A stretch of 64,000 nt of DNA from Triplophysa rosa. Taxonomy: Eukaryota; Chordata; Actinopteri; Cypriniformes; Nemacheilidae. The DNA is taken from positions 3,708,034 to 3,772,033 of the forward strand of contig NC_079908.1 in assembly GCF_024868665.1 (NCBI RefSeq). The letters run 5' to 3'. This document shows, piece after piece, positions 1 through 10,920 of the stretch; position 1 is the stretch's first letter; each line of letters begins with the position of its first letter. Below the pieces are notes generated by a model. That model ran no database searches, was not told the DNA's origin, and was given only the letters and a program-made list of their open reading frames with translations. The translations under genes and the position numbers were made by a program.

Positions 1-2063
1 AACCCAAAACAGGAAGTCTATCAAAAATTCACCCGCGAACATACAGATCCATGTGACTGTATTTCATAAGCCTTTCTAATCCTCTTGTGACAGGAAAATA
101 AAGCACTGCAAGACTGCAAGTTTTACCCTACAAATGAATCTTTAAAGAGGTGGGGATGGATAATTTGTCTCTTTGCACTTCTGAAAAATATTCACAAGAG
201 CCCATTAAAGAGATCATCACAATGAAACCAAAACCAAAATGACCAAAATGCCTCTTTGTGTTGCTGCAAATACCAGAAGCCCCCAAAAACAAGCCTTTCT
301 GCAGCACTAGAGTGTGTTTAAAGAGAGTGATTGCACACCGTATTTTGCCATTAAAGTACTCCGGCATATTTTTCTCTCAAGAGGCTGTAAACTTTATTCT
401 GGAGCTGAAAAAGCAGTAGTGCAGACGGCAAACATGGCAGCATGACTACCTCCGGCTCACAGCAACAGCGGTCCAGGCTACGTCCAGCATTAATTTGTTT
501 TCTCTATGGTTTCACATATCTTCTCACCCTGCATCCCGCTTCATCCGAGTGTGGTGGGGGCTTAGCAGAAAGCATCGCATTGATTGACTGATAAGGTGCC
601 TTTTGCATCTCACCTCCTGCTCGAGTATGCGTAAATCACAAGTGGAGATCTGTCCGTGTCAGCTGGCCGGTGGGTGGGATCAACCGGACTCTCAGTGACG
701 TGACATTTTGAAAGCTGATGGCCTTCCCAGTGTGTCGTCATTAAAGGGGGTCCTGATAACGTATTCATATCAGGGAACCGTTTTTAAAAACAGAGACAAG
801 CCACCCTGATTGATGGCACACTCCAAGCAAGGCAATATTTTTATGACACTCAAGAGTGCTACTTGCATATGAAAACCATGTTTGCGACCATTCCACCTCA
901 CGCATAACTAAATGTCACTCACTGCCACATCTTTGCATATCAGCGCCTTGCTATTAATAGACGGTGGACGATGCAGTCCATTCCCCTTGACAGGAACACA
1001 GCCGCTGTATTTAACAACTCACAATATAGAAAGGGTCCATTGTTCCTGCCTCTATGACCATTCCTGACATTGCCTGTGTGTTGAGAGGATAACGTGTACG
1101 GGCAACCAAAAGAAACCAAACAGGTTGAACAATAGCAGCTAACATCCAATTGATCGACTGGGGCAATGGGTTTGCGCTTCATTCCTTTCCACGGCTCACA
1201 ATTTTTCCAGATTTCATTTTTCAATATCGACTTGAAGCTAATGAAAGCCTGGTTCTTGTTAGAAAACTTCATTCTGTTAGGAAGGCTGTTCTTTGAACTC
1301 AAACCAGAGGTTTATTAGCAGGATTCATGAGGCTACGCTTCAAGTCTTCCTCCACCTTAGTTCCCTAGCTTTTCAGTGGGTTTATATAACCCTCTGAAGC
1401 TGAATCTTTAAAGGTAATTTACAGCCCATTAAAGAAAGAAGAGGCGGATGAGAGCAAGCGAAAGAGGGAGGGAGTACGTGAACTATGAAGTGATTGTCAG
1501 GGTAAAACAGACGGGTGAAGAAAGACGATTCGAGCTACCAGATTTTGTTGCTGCCCACGCAACTCCTCAGTACAATCCTTACGGCAAACCTTTGAGAAGT
1601 TTAACAAAGGTTTATTCGAATGTGTTCCTCTCTACATGCCTCATGCAATATGGGGCTCCAGCATCGATTGTACACCACAGGAAAATTTACAGCTGCACAG
1701 GTTTTCACTGGAGCTGTGGCATAGTGGTTAGTTCCCTGATTTGGAGCTTAGAAAGGTGATGTAAGATAAAGTCTGGCTAAAAAGATCCCATCATTTTATG
1801 TGCTCTCATTCTCTGCTATCCCTCCACGTGGCAAAAACATCTAAGTACGATAATAATCTTGATGCAGTTGCCTAAGGTGTTCAAAGTGTTTTTAAACATG
1901 CAGCTATGCAATTGCTAGCTGGTTGATAGCATGTTCTGGGGGCTTAAAAGGTGGTTGACAGTGTGTGACAAAGGGGCTGATAGGTTTATAGTTTACTGGT
2001 CCAAGTCAAAAATCATTGTTAAGAAATGGAACAGCACACAGCAAGCCCAGGATTTGAGATATT
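1..2063. other. unrecognised non-coding stretch
   Basis: I see no recognisable gene, RNA gene or transposon terminus here. The open frames are short and show no domain. The one at 1448-1759 (plus, 103 codons) begins with a charged stretch but then runs through unremarkable sequence, and has neither a clear splice donor nor a family I know. Confidence 0.5.
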
Positions 2064-2380
2064 ACACCCTAAAAGTGCTGGGTTGTTTTTGACCCATGCT
2101 GGGTAAATATTGGACAGAACAAATGACACAATATTGGGTTGTCTTTAACGCAATGCTGGGTTAATTCAACCCAACTGCTGGGTTGTTTCCACTCATGGTA
2201 GGTAATTCTAACCCAGCAGTGTGTTCTATCCAACATTTACCCAGTATGGGTCAAAAACTAAAGACAACCCAGCAATTGGGTTAAAAATAACCCAGCATTT
2301 GGTCATTTTTAACCCAGCAGTGTGTTCTGTCCAATATTTACCCAGCATGGGTCAAAACAACCCTGCCCTTTTTAGAGTGT
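2064..2380. mobile_element. AACCCAGC-type palindromic MITE
   Basis: The ends form imperfect terminal inverted repeats of about 60 bp: the left begins ACACCCTAAAAGTGCTGGG, and the right ends in CCCTTTTTAGAGTGT. Between them, GGGTTG/CAACCC and TTTACCCAG/CTGGGTAAA motifs recur in both orientations. No coding. I could not find a convincing target-site duplication, so the superfamily is open. A second member at 29472-30462 has the same terminal motifs. Confidence 0.7.
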
Positions 2381-2410
2381 ACTCGTGTACAAAGTATGCC
2401 AAGTTATAGG

Positions 2411-2895
2411 TTAAAGGGTGATGAACTATAAAAGGTTATCGTACTATAAATACATCTAGTGAGTTTCAGAACTCAAAACTTTTTTGGTTACTCCAACAAT
2501 TCTTGTTTTGTCAGATTTTGTGTCATTATGACATCATAGTGTGACAAAAGACCACATCCACTTCTACACCATTGCCTTGCTATCCCCAGCCACTAATTCA
2601 TGCATACAGTAGATAAGTCAATACGAGACGCAAAAACAGGATTACTTGAGCAACAAACGATAGTGATGTCTCCAATGATTACAAGATATTGTGCAGTGTC
2701 TTTGCAATGCCTTCCTTATGATACTGATATTAGCATGATCGAGGATGAAGCTTCAGATCACAACAGTAAGACGCTGTTCACTTGTTTGCTCCATTTTACT
2801 GCAGATTCATTTTTTTAAGGACACAGCTGGACACAGAATTTCGGAAAAAGATGACAACAAAAGATGATGCAAACATTATAAGTAGACCATAGAGA
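2411..2895 (+). mobile_element. left part of a Kolobok/T2-like TTAA transposon
   Basis: TTAA at 2411-2414 is followed directly by AGGGTGATGAAC. TTAA plus AGG(R) is the terminus described for T2/Kolobok-type elements, which duplicate TTAA on insertion. About 250 bp downstream lies a degenerate THAP exon, the same arrangement as at 9462-14730, 40930-41498 and 55976-58715. No matching right terminus was found, so the element appears truncated. The assignment is inferred from terminus plus THAP exon; no transposase core is visible. Confidence 0.5.
2666..2892 (+). pseudogene. degenerate THAP-domain exon
   Basis: THAP domains are C2CH zinc-finger DNA-binding modules of about 90 residues, common in transposases and derived host proteins. 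From an ATG at 2666 the frame reads MSPMITRYCAV, then a second Cys five residues on (SLQC), an LPYD segment (the usual L-P motif) and CLLHFTADSF (the C-x2-H half). The frame then stops at 2816 in a T-rich run. The following bases in another frame read TQLDTEFRKK and TTKDDA, which match the usual THAP C-terminal tail, so an indel near 2810-2818 broke it. The aromatic W of the WLKF motif is not recognisable. It is the most decayed of four THAP exons here. Confidence 0.6.
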
Positions 2896-5660
2896 AATGC
2901 AGTTCATGGCACATTTAATATGTAGGGTAAGGGGTTTGTTAAAACAAGCATCATGCTACTGATATGGGTGTATAAAACATGTTGGTTCCCAAATACTCTC
3001 AAAAAATCCCACAATGAATAGATATAGCAAACGCTTTTTGATTTCACATGACACAGTCAGTCGGATAGCAGATATGACAGGAAGCACGTAAAGGCTGTTT
3101 GCAGTTAGACGTATGACATATGTGTCCCCATCTGGTGTTGTGAGGTTAGACTCTCTCTTTTTCTCTCTCTCTTTTTCTCTCTCTCTCTTTCTCTCTCTCT
3201 AATGTGGGGCTGGAGGATCACGGGCCTTGGCGGCCGCTGCTTCATCCCTCTTCATTACCACCACATCATCCCTGCAAATAAAAAATTGACTTTTCCCCGT
3301 AACTCCCTTCCTTCACCCACCGTCCCAAACCTCCCCTACCATTCTCTACATACAGTAGTTATCCTCTCTCTCTCTTTCCCTCTCTCGTCTATTTTTTGTA
3401 ATCTTCTCTCTCATCACAACACATCCCTCCCTTTTCAACTATCTGCCAGTAAGTGGCAAAGAAAAATATTCAGAAGGCCCAAATAGTAGCAAATGTGATT
3501 CATTTCACTGAGACGCACCATTGTGTGTGTGTACATACACGTAATGTTTCAACAGAGTGAAGTGGTGTCGAAATGAACTCCTGAATATTGTATAACGTGT
3601 TTGAATTACGCTGCAGATTACAGGCTTGAGAATGTTGCAGGGATGCTTTATAATTCAGGGAATGACTTTTATATGAATGTTGATATACACCTCCTCTGGG
3701 AAGCAAAACAGATATTTCATTACGATATTCAATTACAAAAAATAAAAAAGTCTGAATATTAAAGACCTTGTTTTTGACAACTATTGTTTTAAACTGTATT
3801 GGTGTTTCTTTACAACACATATGACAACACACAAGAACAAATTTTAATATGGACCTCAGTTTAATATTATATTATCTCAGACCTATTCAAATCGTCATTA
3901 ATTCAATAGTGCTTTTATAAGAATTGTTACTAATCTCTCGAGCTTTGATAAAACATTTTCTGAGGATGCAAGCTATTTGGTCATCTGGAATTAGTTCTAG
4001 CTATTGTATTGCAGTGCACGGGTAGTAAATAAATTATTTAATGCAATTTAAACAACAAGTCAAAATCTTGCAGCTAAAAATTAAGATTCTGGAGGGCAAA
4101 GCGTTTCTATGTAATTTGTCTTCACTGTCTCTGCTATCATTGTGTGGCTGCTCATTTGCATAATATTTCTCTTCCAGATTTTGTCGGATTGCTGGACACG
4201 CCCAAATCAAATTCGCAACGTTTACTCACGCTGCCTCAAATCAGCAACTATTCGGGAAAACGTCTGTCAGGGTGAACGCCCCTTAAAGGATGCACAATGG
4301 CACAACATCTCATTAAAATATATTAAATGCTAAACTGTGCTGATGTAATGTTTCTCACTTGCAAGTCTGCATCTACATTTCTTCATTTTGTCAGCATAAA
4401 ACACTTAATGAAACAATCACAAGCATCTTCGGTAGTCTAATGCATTCAAGACCCTATTCAGTCCCCTCTATATTTAGACAAGTCTGGGAGTACAAATCTC
4501 TGAAGTAGTTTAAAAAGAAGCTGAACTGACACTTAGCCTGCAACTTTTTCTTTTAAGGCTATTTTTTGTCCTTGTTCATCAAAACGTAATGAACGTATGC
4601 TTGTGTCAAGATATTGTCGGCTAAAGTAAAGATATTGTCATCTGCGTATGGGATAATTATTTATAAATCTTCCAAATATCTAAACAGTTGAGTTAAATAA
4701 GTCTATATACTGTAGGACATGGATGGAACAATAAAAACGTTAATACCAATAAAAAATTAAGCCCAGGGTTTCTGTTAATGCATTTACAAATTAGTATTCA
4801 GCCTATATTATTAAATAATTCATGGCATTTTCTTTTAGTGTTTAAGGATTTTTTTACTGATGATAAACAATAGTTTTCGGTTGCCACTTGATGACCAATA
4901 TCAAATCTGAGCCTGAAGCAAAATCCATTGAGAACCACTGATCTGAATGATTATTCTGTACAATTCCTTCAATTTGAATGTCTTTCATCCTCCTTTTATT
5001 TTTTATTCTTTATTTCACAGCTTTCATTAGATAGCCCAAGGTTGTCAGAGCGAACATTGATTTTCCACCCAGCCTCAGACAGGTCACAACTGCCCTGTAA
5101 TATTTTATTAGCGTCTCAAATTTAACTCCATTTCTTTCGTGGTCATGTATGAGAATTGCATATGCTGTTTTCTCAATGCATTGGATAATTTTACAACTGT
5201 TTACTGTTTGTGCATTAGTTATAAGAGATAAGACTGTAAGACTGTATAGATAAGAGATATAGGTGATTCAAGACTGACATTTTAGATTACATGAATCAAA
5301 AAGATTACATTACATGAAAGATCTTTATTGTTTAAATAGGTCTCTATAATCTGACATCTGGTTAAACTATAACATAAAATGAAACTCAATTTGCTGTTCA
5401 GGCATTGTTTAGGGCTACTAGAGGCAATGCAGCCATTTAAAAAAAAGCCAATTGTTAATGCTATAATTTAATGCAGGATAACGTTAAAGTAATTTAATCT
5501 TAAGAAAGGCAAAGAAAACAGTTTAGACAAGAAGCATTACCATTGGGAAGTCAAGATTCTCTCCGGGGTGAACTTGACTGCAAGCCTCCACGTCTGGGTC
5601 ACTATCTCAGTTCACAGAATAAAGAGGCTTGAAGTCTAGCCAAAATCAATCTTGTACAGA
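2896..5660. other. unrecognised AT-rich non-coding stretch
   Basis: Mostly AT-rich sequence with no supported gene. It holds a CT-rich microsatellite (3151-3201) and a second pyrimidine-rich patch near 3366-3415. Open frames are short, without domains or splice context. Confidence 0.5.
3151..3201. repeat. CT-rich microsatellite
   Basis: An impure (CT)n tract interrupted by runs of T, about 50 bp. Confidence 0.9.
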
Positions 5661-6078
5661 GTAAAACTTTGCTGTAGTTTTGCTGCAGGTTTGCCAGTAA
5701 CTTAGTGTAGATTTAATTTACAATTTTGTTTTAAACATAAACTTACCTACAGTATTTCTTATATTTTCTTTCATGAAACAAGACTAAATATCTTAGGTCA
5801 CTTTTATTGTTATGTAATTGTTTTGTAATTTAAGAAGTTTCAAATATTTTTACTAAACAACAAGACAAAAATGCTTAGGAAAAATGTAATGTTTTTGCAG
5901 CGTTGCTGAGCTAATGCCAGTCTCTTCTTGCTCATTTTGAATCTCAAAAGTCAAAGTGTTTTAATTTTGGTTAAAGTAAAGTTTAACTCAAATTGAAAAC
6001 AATAGGAAAGTATATAAATAGTAAGTTTTAGTAAGTAAGTTACTGGCAAATCTGCTGCAAAACTACACAAAGTTTTAC
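5661..6078. mobile_element. MITE with GTAAAACT termini
   Basis: The left end, GTAAAACTTTGCTGTAGTTT followed by TGCTGCAGGTTTGCCAGTAACTT, is mirrored on the right (6035-6078) by AAGTTACTGGCAAATCTGC, then TGCAAAACTACACAAAGTTTTAC. The inverted repeats are about 45 bp and imperfect. The interior is AT-rich and non-coding. Confidence 0.6.
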
Positions 6079-6109
6079 AGTTTGTCTTTTTTCAAGATCT
6101 GATGAATTG

Positions 6110-7665
6110 CTGATCGGTTGTTCCTGCTCTGACCCACATTATCAACTCGTCTCTCACCACTGGTACATTTCCCACAGTCTTCAAAGAGGTCCGTATTACC
6201 CCGCTCCTGAAGAAACCCACTCTTAATCCTGCACTGTCAGATAACTACAGACCGGTATCTCTCCTCCCTTCATTGCCAAAACTCTTGAGGTTGTTGAATT
6301 TAACCAGTTCTTCTCCTTTCTTACTCAGAACAACCTCCTGGACAGCAACCAGTCTGGTTTCAAGAGCGGTCATTCCACCGAGACTGCGCTGCTCTCGGTC
6401 ATTGAAGCCCTGAGACTGGCAAGAGCAGCCTCTAAATCATCTGTACTCATCCTACTGGATCTATCTGCTGCCTTTGACACCATTAACCACCACATCCTCC
6501 TGTCCACCCTCAAGGCTATGGGCGTCTCTAGAATGGTGCTACAATGGTTCAAGTAGGTCATTTAGAGTATCCTGGAGAGGTGAGGTCTCTGAGTCCCAAC
6601 ATCTCAATACAGGGGTGTACATGACATGACATCCTTAGGTTCTGTCATTTGGAAACATGGCTTTTCCGATCACTGATGCGGATGATACACAACTCCACCT
6701 TTCATTTCAGCCTGACGATCTGACTGTTTCTGCACGCATTTCAGCAAGCCTGAGTGACATTTCTCTCTGGATGAAGGACAATCACCTGCAGCTGAACCTT
6801 GCAAAAACAGAACTGCTTGTAATCCCGGCCTACCCGAAGATTCATCACAACCTCTCCATTCAACTAGGCTTATTAACCATCACACCTCCCAGAACAGCCA
6901 GAAACCTGGGTGTGGTAATCGATGATCAGCTAAACTTCACGGATCACGATGCCAGCACCACCCAGTCCTGTAGATTCATCCTCTACGACATTAGGAAAAT
7001 TAGACCTTGCTACACAAGTCCTAGTCCAGGGTCTTGTCCTGTCCAGACTGGACTATTGCAATGCGATACTGGCTTGACTTCCAGCTTGCACAACCAAACC
7101 TTTACAGATGATCCAGAATGCAGCGGCAAGAGTGGTCTTCAATGAACCGGAGAGAACACGTCACTCCTCTCTTCATTAAGTTACATTGGCTCTCAGTAGT
7201 TGCTAAATTCAAAGCTCTGCTCTTGGCATACAGGACCACAACTGGTTCGGCACCCCCATATCTTCACTCGCTAATACAGACTTACCCGCCAAATCCCTAC
7301 GCTCTGCAATTGAAAGATGACTTGTAGTGCCATCCCAAAAAGGGAAACAAATCACTCTCACGTACCTTCTCTGGATCTATTACACATTTGTGGAATGATC
7401 TGCCCGCTGCTAGAAGATCATCAGATTCTGTAGCCATCTTTAAGAATCGTATGAAAACACATATCTTCCATCAGCAACTGACCGATTAGTTCTGACTTCT
7501 ATCTCTGTTCTACGCTTTCTAACCTTAAAAAAAAAAACCTGTGGTAGACTATATGAGACCAGTTTTACTGCGCTTATGCTTTTTGTTGTCCTTATGTTGT
7601 TCCATTTGCTTCCATTATTTACCTCATTTGTAAGTCGCTAAATGACTAAATGTAAATGCTGATGA
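6110..7665 (+). mobile_element. L2-type (CR1/L2 clade) LINE, 5'-truncated and broken
   Basis: This is the 3' part of a non-LTR retrotransposon encoding reverse transcriptase, read in at least three frames. In order: ITHIINSSL and ITPLLKKPTL; the finger motif DNYRPVSLLP near 6240; NQFFS; SGFKSGHSTETALL near 6355; RT motif A LLDLSAAFDTINHHILL near 6448; motif C as ADDTQL near 6675 (the usual Tyr is Asp); HLQLNLAKTELLV; and the C-terminal NAAARV, HWLSV and LAYRTTTGSAP region. Frameshifts and stops occur near 6300, 6555-6650, 6950-7150 and 7327. The 3' end has the L2-like TAAGTCGCTAAATGACTAAA tail at about 7630. The 5' half (ORF1 and endonuclease) is missing, as expected for target-primed truncation. 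Confidence 0.9.
6657..7145 (+). pseudogene. L2 reverse transcriptase fragment (motif C to thumb)
   Basis: The longest open piece of the LINE (162 codons). It starts at the active-site ADD motif, continues through a conserved ISLWMKDNHLQLNLAKTELL segment and the RNLGVVIDDQLNF motif, then loses frame after FTDH. The ATG at 6657 is accidental: upstream motifs lie in other frames. Non-functional: motif C lacks its Tyr and the domain is split from motif A by frameshifts. Confidence 0.85.
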
Positions 7666-7710
7666 ATAAAATCAAGTCCCTCCCAAAATTTTCATCTGTA
7701 AAGATGTCAC

Positions 7711-8046
7711 TGTAGCGAGGAAGGCGGGACGAGAGCCATGGGGCAGGAAGGCGGCGCCGGTGGCGTGAGTGATAATGAGTATCAGCTGTACGCGCACCGG
7801 TCCCGCATGCCTCACGTGGGAGCTCGGGAGCATAAGAGGACGAGCGACGGGACTGCCGACGAGAGAGGACCGGGCCCGGAAATGCTAAGTTTTGTTTATG
7901 TGTTTATGTTCGTGTGGCCGGCAGTCGTCTGTGAGGGGCTGCCGGCCCGTTTTGCTACTGTTTATTGTTTATTTATTTTTGATTAAATGTTTTGAATGTT
8001 CGCCGGTTCCCGCCTCCTTCCTTCCGTTTTATTGAGCTTTGCTACA
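7711..8046 (+). repeat. 5' LTR of TRIM-like element
   Basis: 336 bp, TGTAGCGAGG to TTTGCTACA. A TTTTGATTAAATG segment near 7977 supplies an ATTAAA-type polyadenylation signal. It is longer than the 3' LTR because it keeps a CGCACCGGTCCCG segment and an extra TGTTTA-type repeat. Confidence 0.92.
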
Positions 8047-8047
8047 T

Positions 8048-8065
8048 TGGTGCCGAAACCCGGGA
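8048..8065 (+). other. primer-binding site for tRNA-Phe
   Basis: TGGTGCCGAAACCCGGGA starts two bases after the 5' LTR. It is complementary over 18 nt to the 3' end of vertebrate tRNA-Phe(GAA), CCA included. This marks the minus-strand DNA start site and fixes the element's orientation as plus. Confidence 0.88.
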
Positions 8066-8673
8066 GGAAGGAGGGACATGCTGTCGAAGAGCCCTCACCG
8101 CCGAGGGGCATTGTGGTGCCGAGGAGTTCGGGCAGCGCGGACGAGGGACGTCCGCCAGCGGCTGCCTGAGGCGGTGGTGCTGCAGCAAGAGGAATCGGCT
8201 GGGACGAGGACCTCGCTGCCATGCTCATGGGCCGAGGTGGGGTTGTGGCCATAGAGGAGGGAGCGGAGGAGTTCAGGCCGTTTACTGTGGGCCGGAGCCT
8301 GCTGCCGTCCACCGAGGAAAAGGGGAGGAGCAGGGAATGGAAAACTCGCTGCCGGCTACCCTCAGCCAAAGAAGCCACCGCCAACCGCCAGGAAGCGGAG
8401 GAGGAGCGGGCCGTCCCCCCGATGTCCAGCACCACCGCATAGCACTGCGAGGAAGAGCCTCTCGGCTGGCTGAGGACCGAATGACAGCGTGTCGGGGAAC
8501 CGGACTATTTTTTTTTTCCTCTCTCTCCTCTCTTGTCCCTGTCGCTCGGGGTGCTCCCGGCTCCATTCTCTCGTCTCGTCGGTGCGTACCCCCAGGCGCT
8601 GGGGCTCGCAAGGGGGGGGGGAGTAAGCACAGGCGCGGTGGAATCCCCCGGCCTGTGAGGGGCGATGAGGGTA

Positions 8674-8989
8674 TGTAGCGAGGAAGGCGGGACGAGAGCC
8701 GTGGGGCAGGAAGGCGGGGCCGGTGGCGTGAGTAATAATGAGTATCAGCTATACGCATGCCTCACGGGGGAGTTCGGGAGCATAAGAGGACGAGCGATGG
8801 GACTGCCGACGAGAGAGGACCGGGCCCGGAAGTGTTAAGTTTGGTTTATGTTCGTGTGGCCGGCAGTCGTCCGTGAGGGGCTGCCAGCCTGTTTTTACTG
8901 CTGTTTATTGTTTATTTATTTTTGATTAAAGTGTTTGAATGTTCGCCGGTTCCCGCCTCCTTCCTTCCGTTTTACTGAGCTTTGCTACA
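8674..8989 (+). repeat. 3' LTR of TRIM-like element
   Basis: 316 bp, same termini as the 5' LTR. A purine-rich segment (GTGAGGGGCGATGAGGGTA) just upstream is the likely polypurine tract. The ATTAAA signal is kept. Confidence 0.92.
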
Positions 8990-9485
8990 GTCACATTGAC
9001 TTAAAGAGTAAATTTTTTGTCATTTTTAAGGTCCTACTTTGATTTATGGAGTGTCCAACAACAAGTTTACGTACATACACGGTGTAAAATCACTTTCATT
9101 TTCTAATAATAGGCAGTTATTATTACCTTACTTCTTGACTGATTCAATGATTCGTTCAGCGATTCATCTGTCTAATCCCCTCCTTTCTGTCAGCCTACTC
9201 TGATCTGATTGGTCAGATGGTTTAGTCTGCTGTGATTGGTCTATGGCTTACAGTGTTACAAATGGAATTTAGGCAGGCATTACACGCAAATCTGACCCGG
9301 AACTAAAAATAGAACAACAGATGACTCGTTCACGTTATTCAGAGTCGAGTCCTTTTTTCCCATGCCAATAAATTTGTTAATCGTTCACTTTCAGCTTTAC
9401 AACATTACACACTGTAATTTTAATATAATGTAATATAATATAATTATTATATAATTTTTAAGGGGTCATATGGCGCGAATACATG

Positions 9486-9683
9486 TTTCCCTTTCTGTCG
9501 GTCTCTCAACGTTGTGTCGAGCCGACAGATGGGGTTCGCTCTTGAGAACCTATCAACTTCTGACTAGTTTAGAAAAGGCCAATGAAATTGGCGAATTAAA
9601 TTTGCATGCCGGACTCCGCCCCTGGATATCCGGGTATAAAGGGAGACGGCGTGCTGCATTCATTCACCTTTTGTTCTTCGGGG
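9486..9683 (+). repeat. left inverted terminal repeat of DIRS
   Basis: It begins TTTCCCTTTCTGTCGG. It contains ACGTTGTGTCGAGCCGACAG, TTGAGAACCTATCA, TTTAGAAAAGGCCAATGAAA, CCGGGTATAAAGGGAG and CATTCATTCACC, each mirrored in the right repeat. GGGTATAAAGGGAG at about 9630 looks like a TATA-type promoter. Confidence 0.9.
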
Positions 9684-9810
9684 CCATCACACTGATTGAA
9701 TTTGAGACGTCAAACTCTATGCCGAATTACTGCTGGAATCTTATTACGTGGTGCAGCGGACGGTCCCTACATGCAGCGACTTTCCCCTGAGCGTCTAGGC
9801 AGTTCCAGAA

Positions 9811-10182
9811 GTGTTTGAGTTTTTCTCTAAAAGAGCAAATTTCTCCAGCGTGGCATGTCCCGCTGTTCTCATGGGTGCAACACACTCATCGAGGAGGGGG
9901 ACAGACAAGGTGTCTGCTTCCAGTACGCTGGGGCAGACGTTGTGGATACGTCCTGCCCGTACTGCGGTTGACGATTCAGATGTTGTGTTCCCACGAGACT
10001 CAGCCACCACCTCGTCTGCTCCCCGTTCCGTGACGGCCCTGCCATCGGTTGACGATTCAGACGTTGCGTCACGGGTGGCTGTGTTCCCACGGGACTCAGC
10101 CACCACCTCGTCTGCTCCCCGTTCCGTGACGGCAGGACTACGGCCCTGCCGCCCGCTACGGCAAGCAGCGAGGGTGATATGA
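9811..10182 (+). pseudogene. DIRS gag-like region
   Basis: Position 1 in the element suggests the gag-like ORF. Traces are split over frames: FFSKRANFSSVA in the 9811 frame, and a Cys-bearing segment GCNTLIEEGD...CFQY...CPYCG in another frame at about 9880-9966. The downstream half contains two direct copies of a roughly 70-bp segment (about 9970-10046 and 10050-10130) reading FPRDSATTSSAPRSVTA. No intact protein. Confidence 0.55.
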
Positions 10183-10437
10183 GGATTACTGTGAGCGTTA
10201 ATCCGCCAGCCACTGGCTCACGGACCGTTCGCACCTCGTCTCGCTCGTCTGACCGTTCCCCAGGAGACGGTCCCACCGTCTTGTTCCTCAACCACGTATT
10301 CGGAAACGGTGCGTGACAATGATGAGATGTCCCATGCAGCATCGGGGGGTGATGTACTGCCATCCGACTCCGGCGATTCTTCAGAGCTCCCTCCCTCGGG
10401 GGGTCGAGCCCAGGAAGAAGCGGACATATGAGGGCGG

Positions 10438-10920
10438 GCATATCAGTACAGAGTCCTCCCTTTCGGTCTGTTCCTTTCCCCACGAGTCTTCACGAAGATC
10501 GGGGAAGCCGCCCTCACTCCCCTTGGGGAGAGAGGTGTGCGGGTACTAACTATCTCGACGACTGGCTCATCTGGGCACACTCGCGAGATCTGTTGTGTAC
10601 ACACAGGGACCTAGTGCTCCGGCACCTAGATCGGTTGGGACCACAGGTCAGCCGAGAAAAGAGCAAGCTCTCCCCTGTGCAGAGCATCCTCTTTCTCGGT
10701 ATGGAACTTGATTCTGTCTCCATGACAGCGTGACTGACTCAGAACGCGCTCAGTCAGTGTTGAACTACCTGCAGCACTTCAGGCAGTCAGCGGTCCCCCT
10801 GAAACAATTTCAGAGGCTCCTGGGCACATGGCATCCTCGGTGGGGGTGGTCCCCCTCGGGTTGATGCACATGCGACTGCCCCAACACTGGCTACAGAGTC
10901 GTGTTCCCTGGAGAGCGTGG
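10438..10920 (+). pseudogene. DIRS reverse transcriptase, C-terminal half
   Basis: The fragment starts abruptly at YQYRVLPFGL (10441 frame), the segment preceding the catalytic loop, continues FLSPRVFTKIGEAALTPLGE, then shifts frame at about 10545 into YLDDWLIWAHS (10551, the DIRS form of the Y-x-D-D motif). It goes on through REKSKLSP and FLGMELDS to a TGA at 10731. After the stop the frame resumes with thumb/connection sequence (FQRLLGHMASS). The fingers and motif A are absent. Sequence just upstream (around 10380-10437) does not belong to RT, so an internal deletion probably joined gag-proximal DNA to RT at about 10435. Confidence 0.88.

Larger units (their letters stand above)
7711..8989 (+). 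mobile_element. non-autonomous LTR retrotransposon (TRIM-like), tRNA-Phe primed
   Basis: Two direct LTRs (7711-8046 and 8674-8989) flank a 627-bp internal region. Both begin TGTAGC and end GCTACA (canonical TG...CA), and a 5-bp target-site duplication GTCAC lies at 7706-7710 and 8990-8994. A primer-binding site follows the 5' LTR. The internal region has no recognisable gag, protease, RT or integrase, so it must be mobilised in trans. Open frames inside (7992-8678 plus, 8282-8758 minus) are low-complexity Arg/Gly/Ser/Pro translations of GC-rich sequence. LTRs differ by scattered substitutions and two short indels, suggesting moderate age. A diverged LTR of the same family lies at 24390-24602 in opposite orientation. 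Confidence 0.9.

Noticed and set aside
940..1302. 120-codon open frame on the minus strand
   Set aside because: No domain; composition is like translated non-coding DNA.
1697..1750. Possible tRNA gene or SINE (GAGCTGTGGCATAGTGGTTAG)
   Set aside because: It resembles a polymerase III A box, but I could find no B box (GGTTCGAATCC type) or cloverleaf downstream.
1448..1759. 103-codon open frame with a charged N-terminus
   Set aside because: No family recognised, and no donor or upstream promoter; probably chance.
2056..2388. 8-bp target-site duplication around the AACCCAGC MITE
   Set aside because: Flanks GAGATATT and ACTCGTGT do not match, so I left the superfamily unassigned.
7992..8678. 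228-codon open frame within the LTR element
   Set aside because: It starts inside the 5' LTR before the primer-binding site and runs through GC-rich sequence. The product is Arg/Gly-rich without gag or pol motifs, and equally long frames exist on the minus strand.
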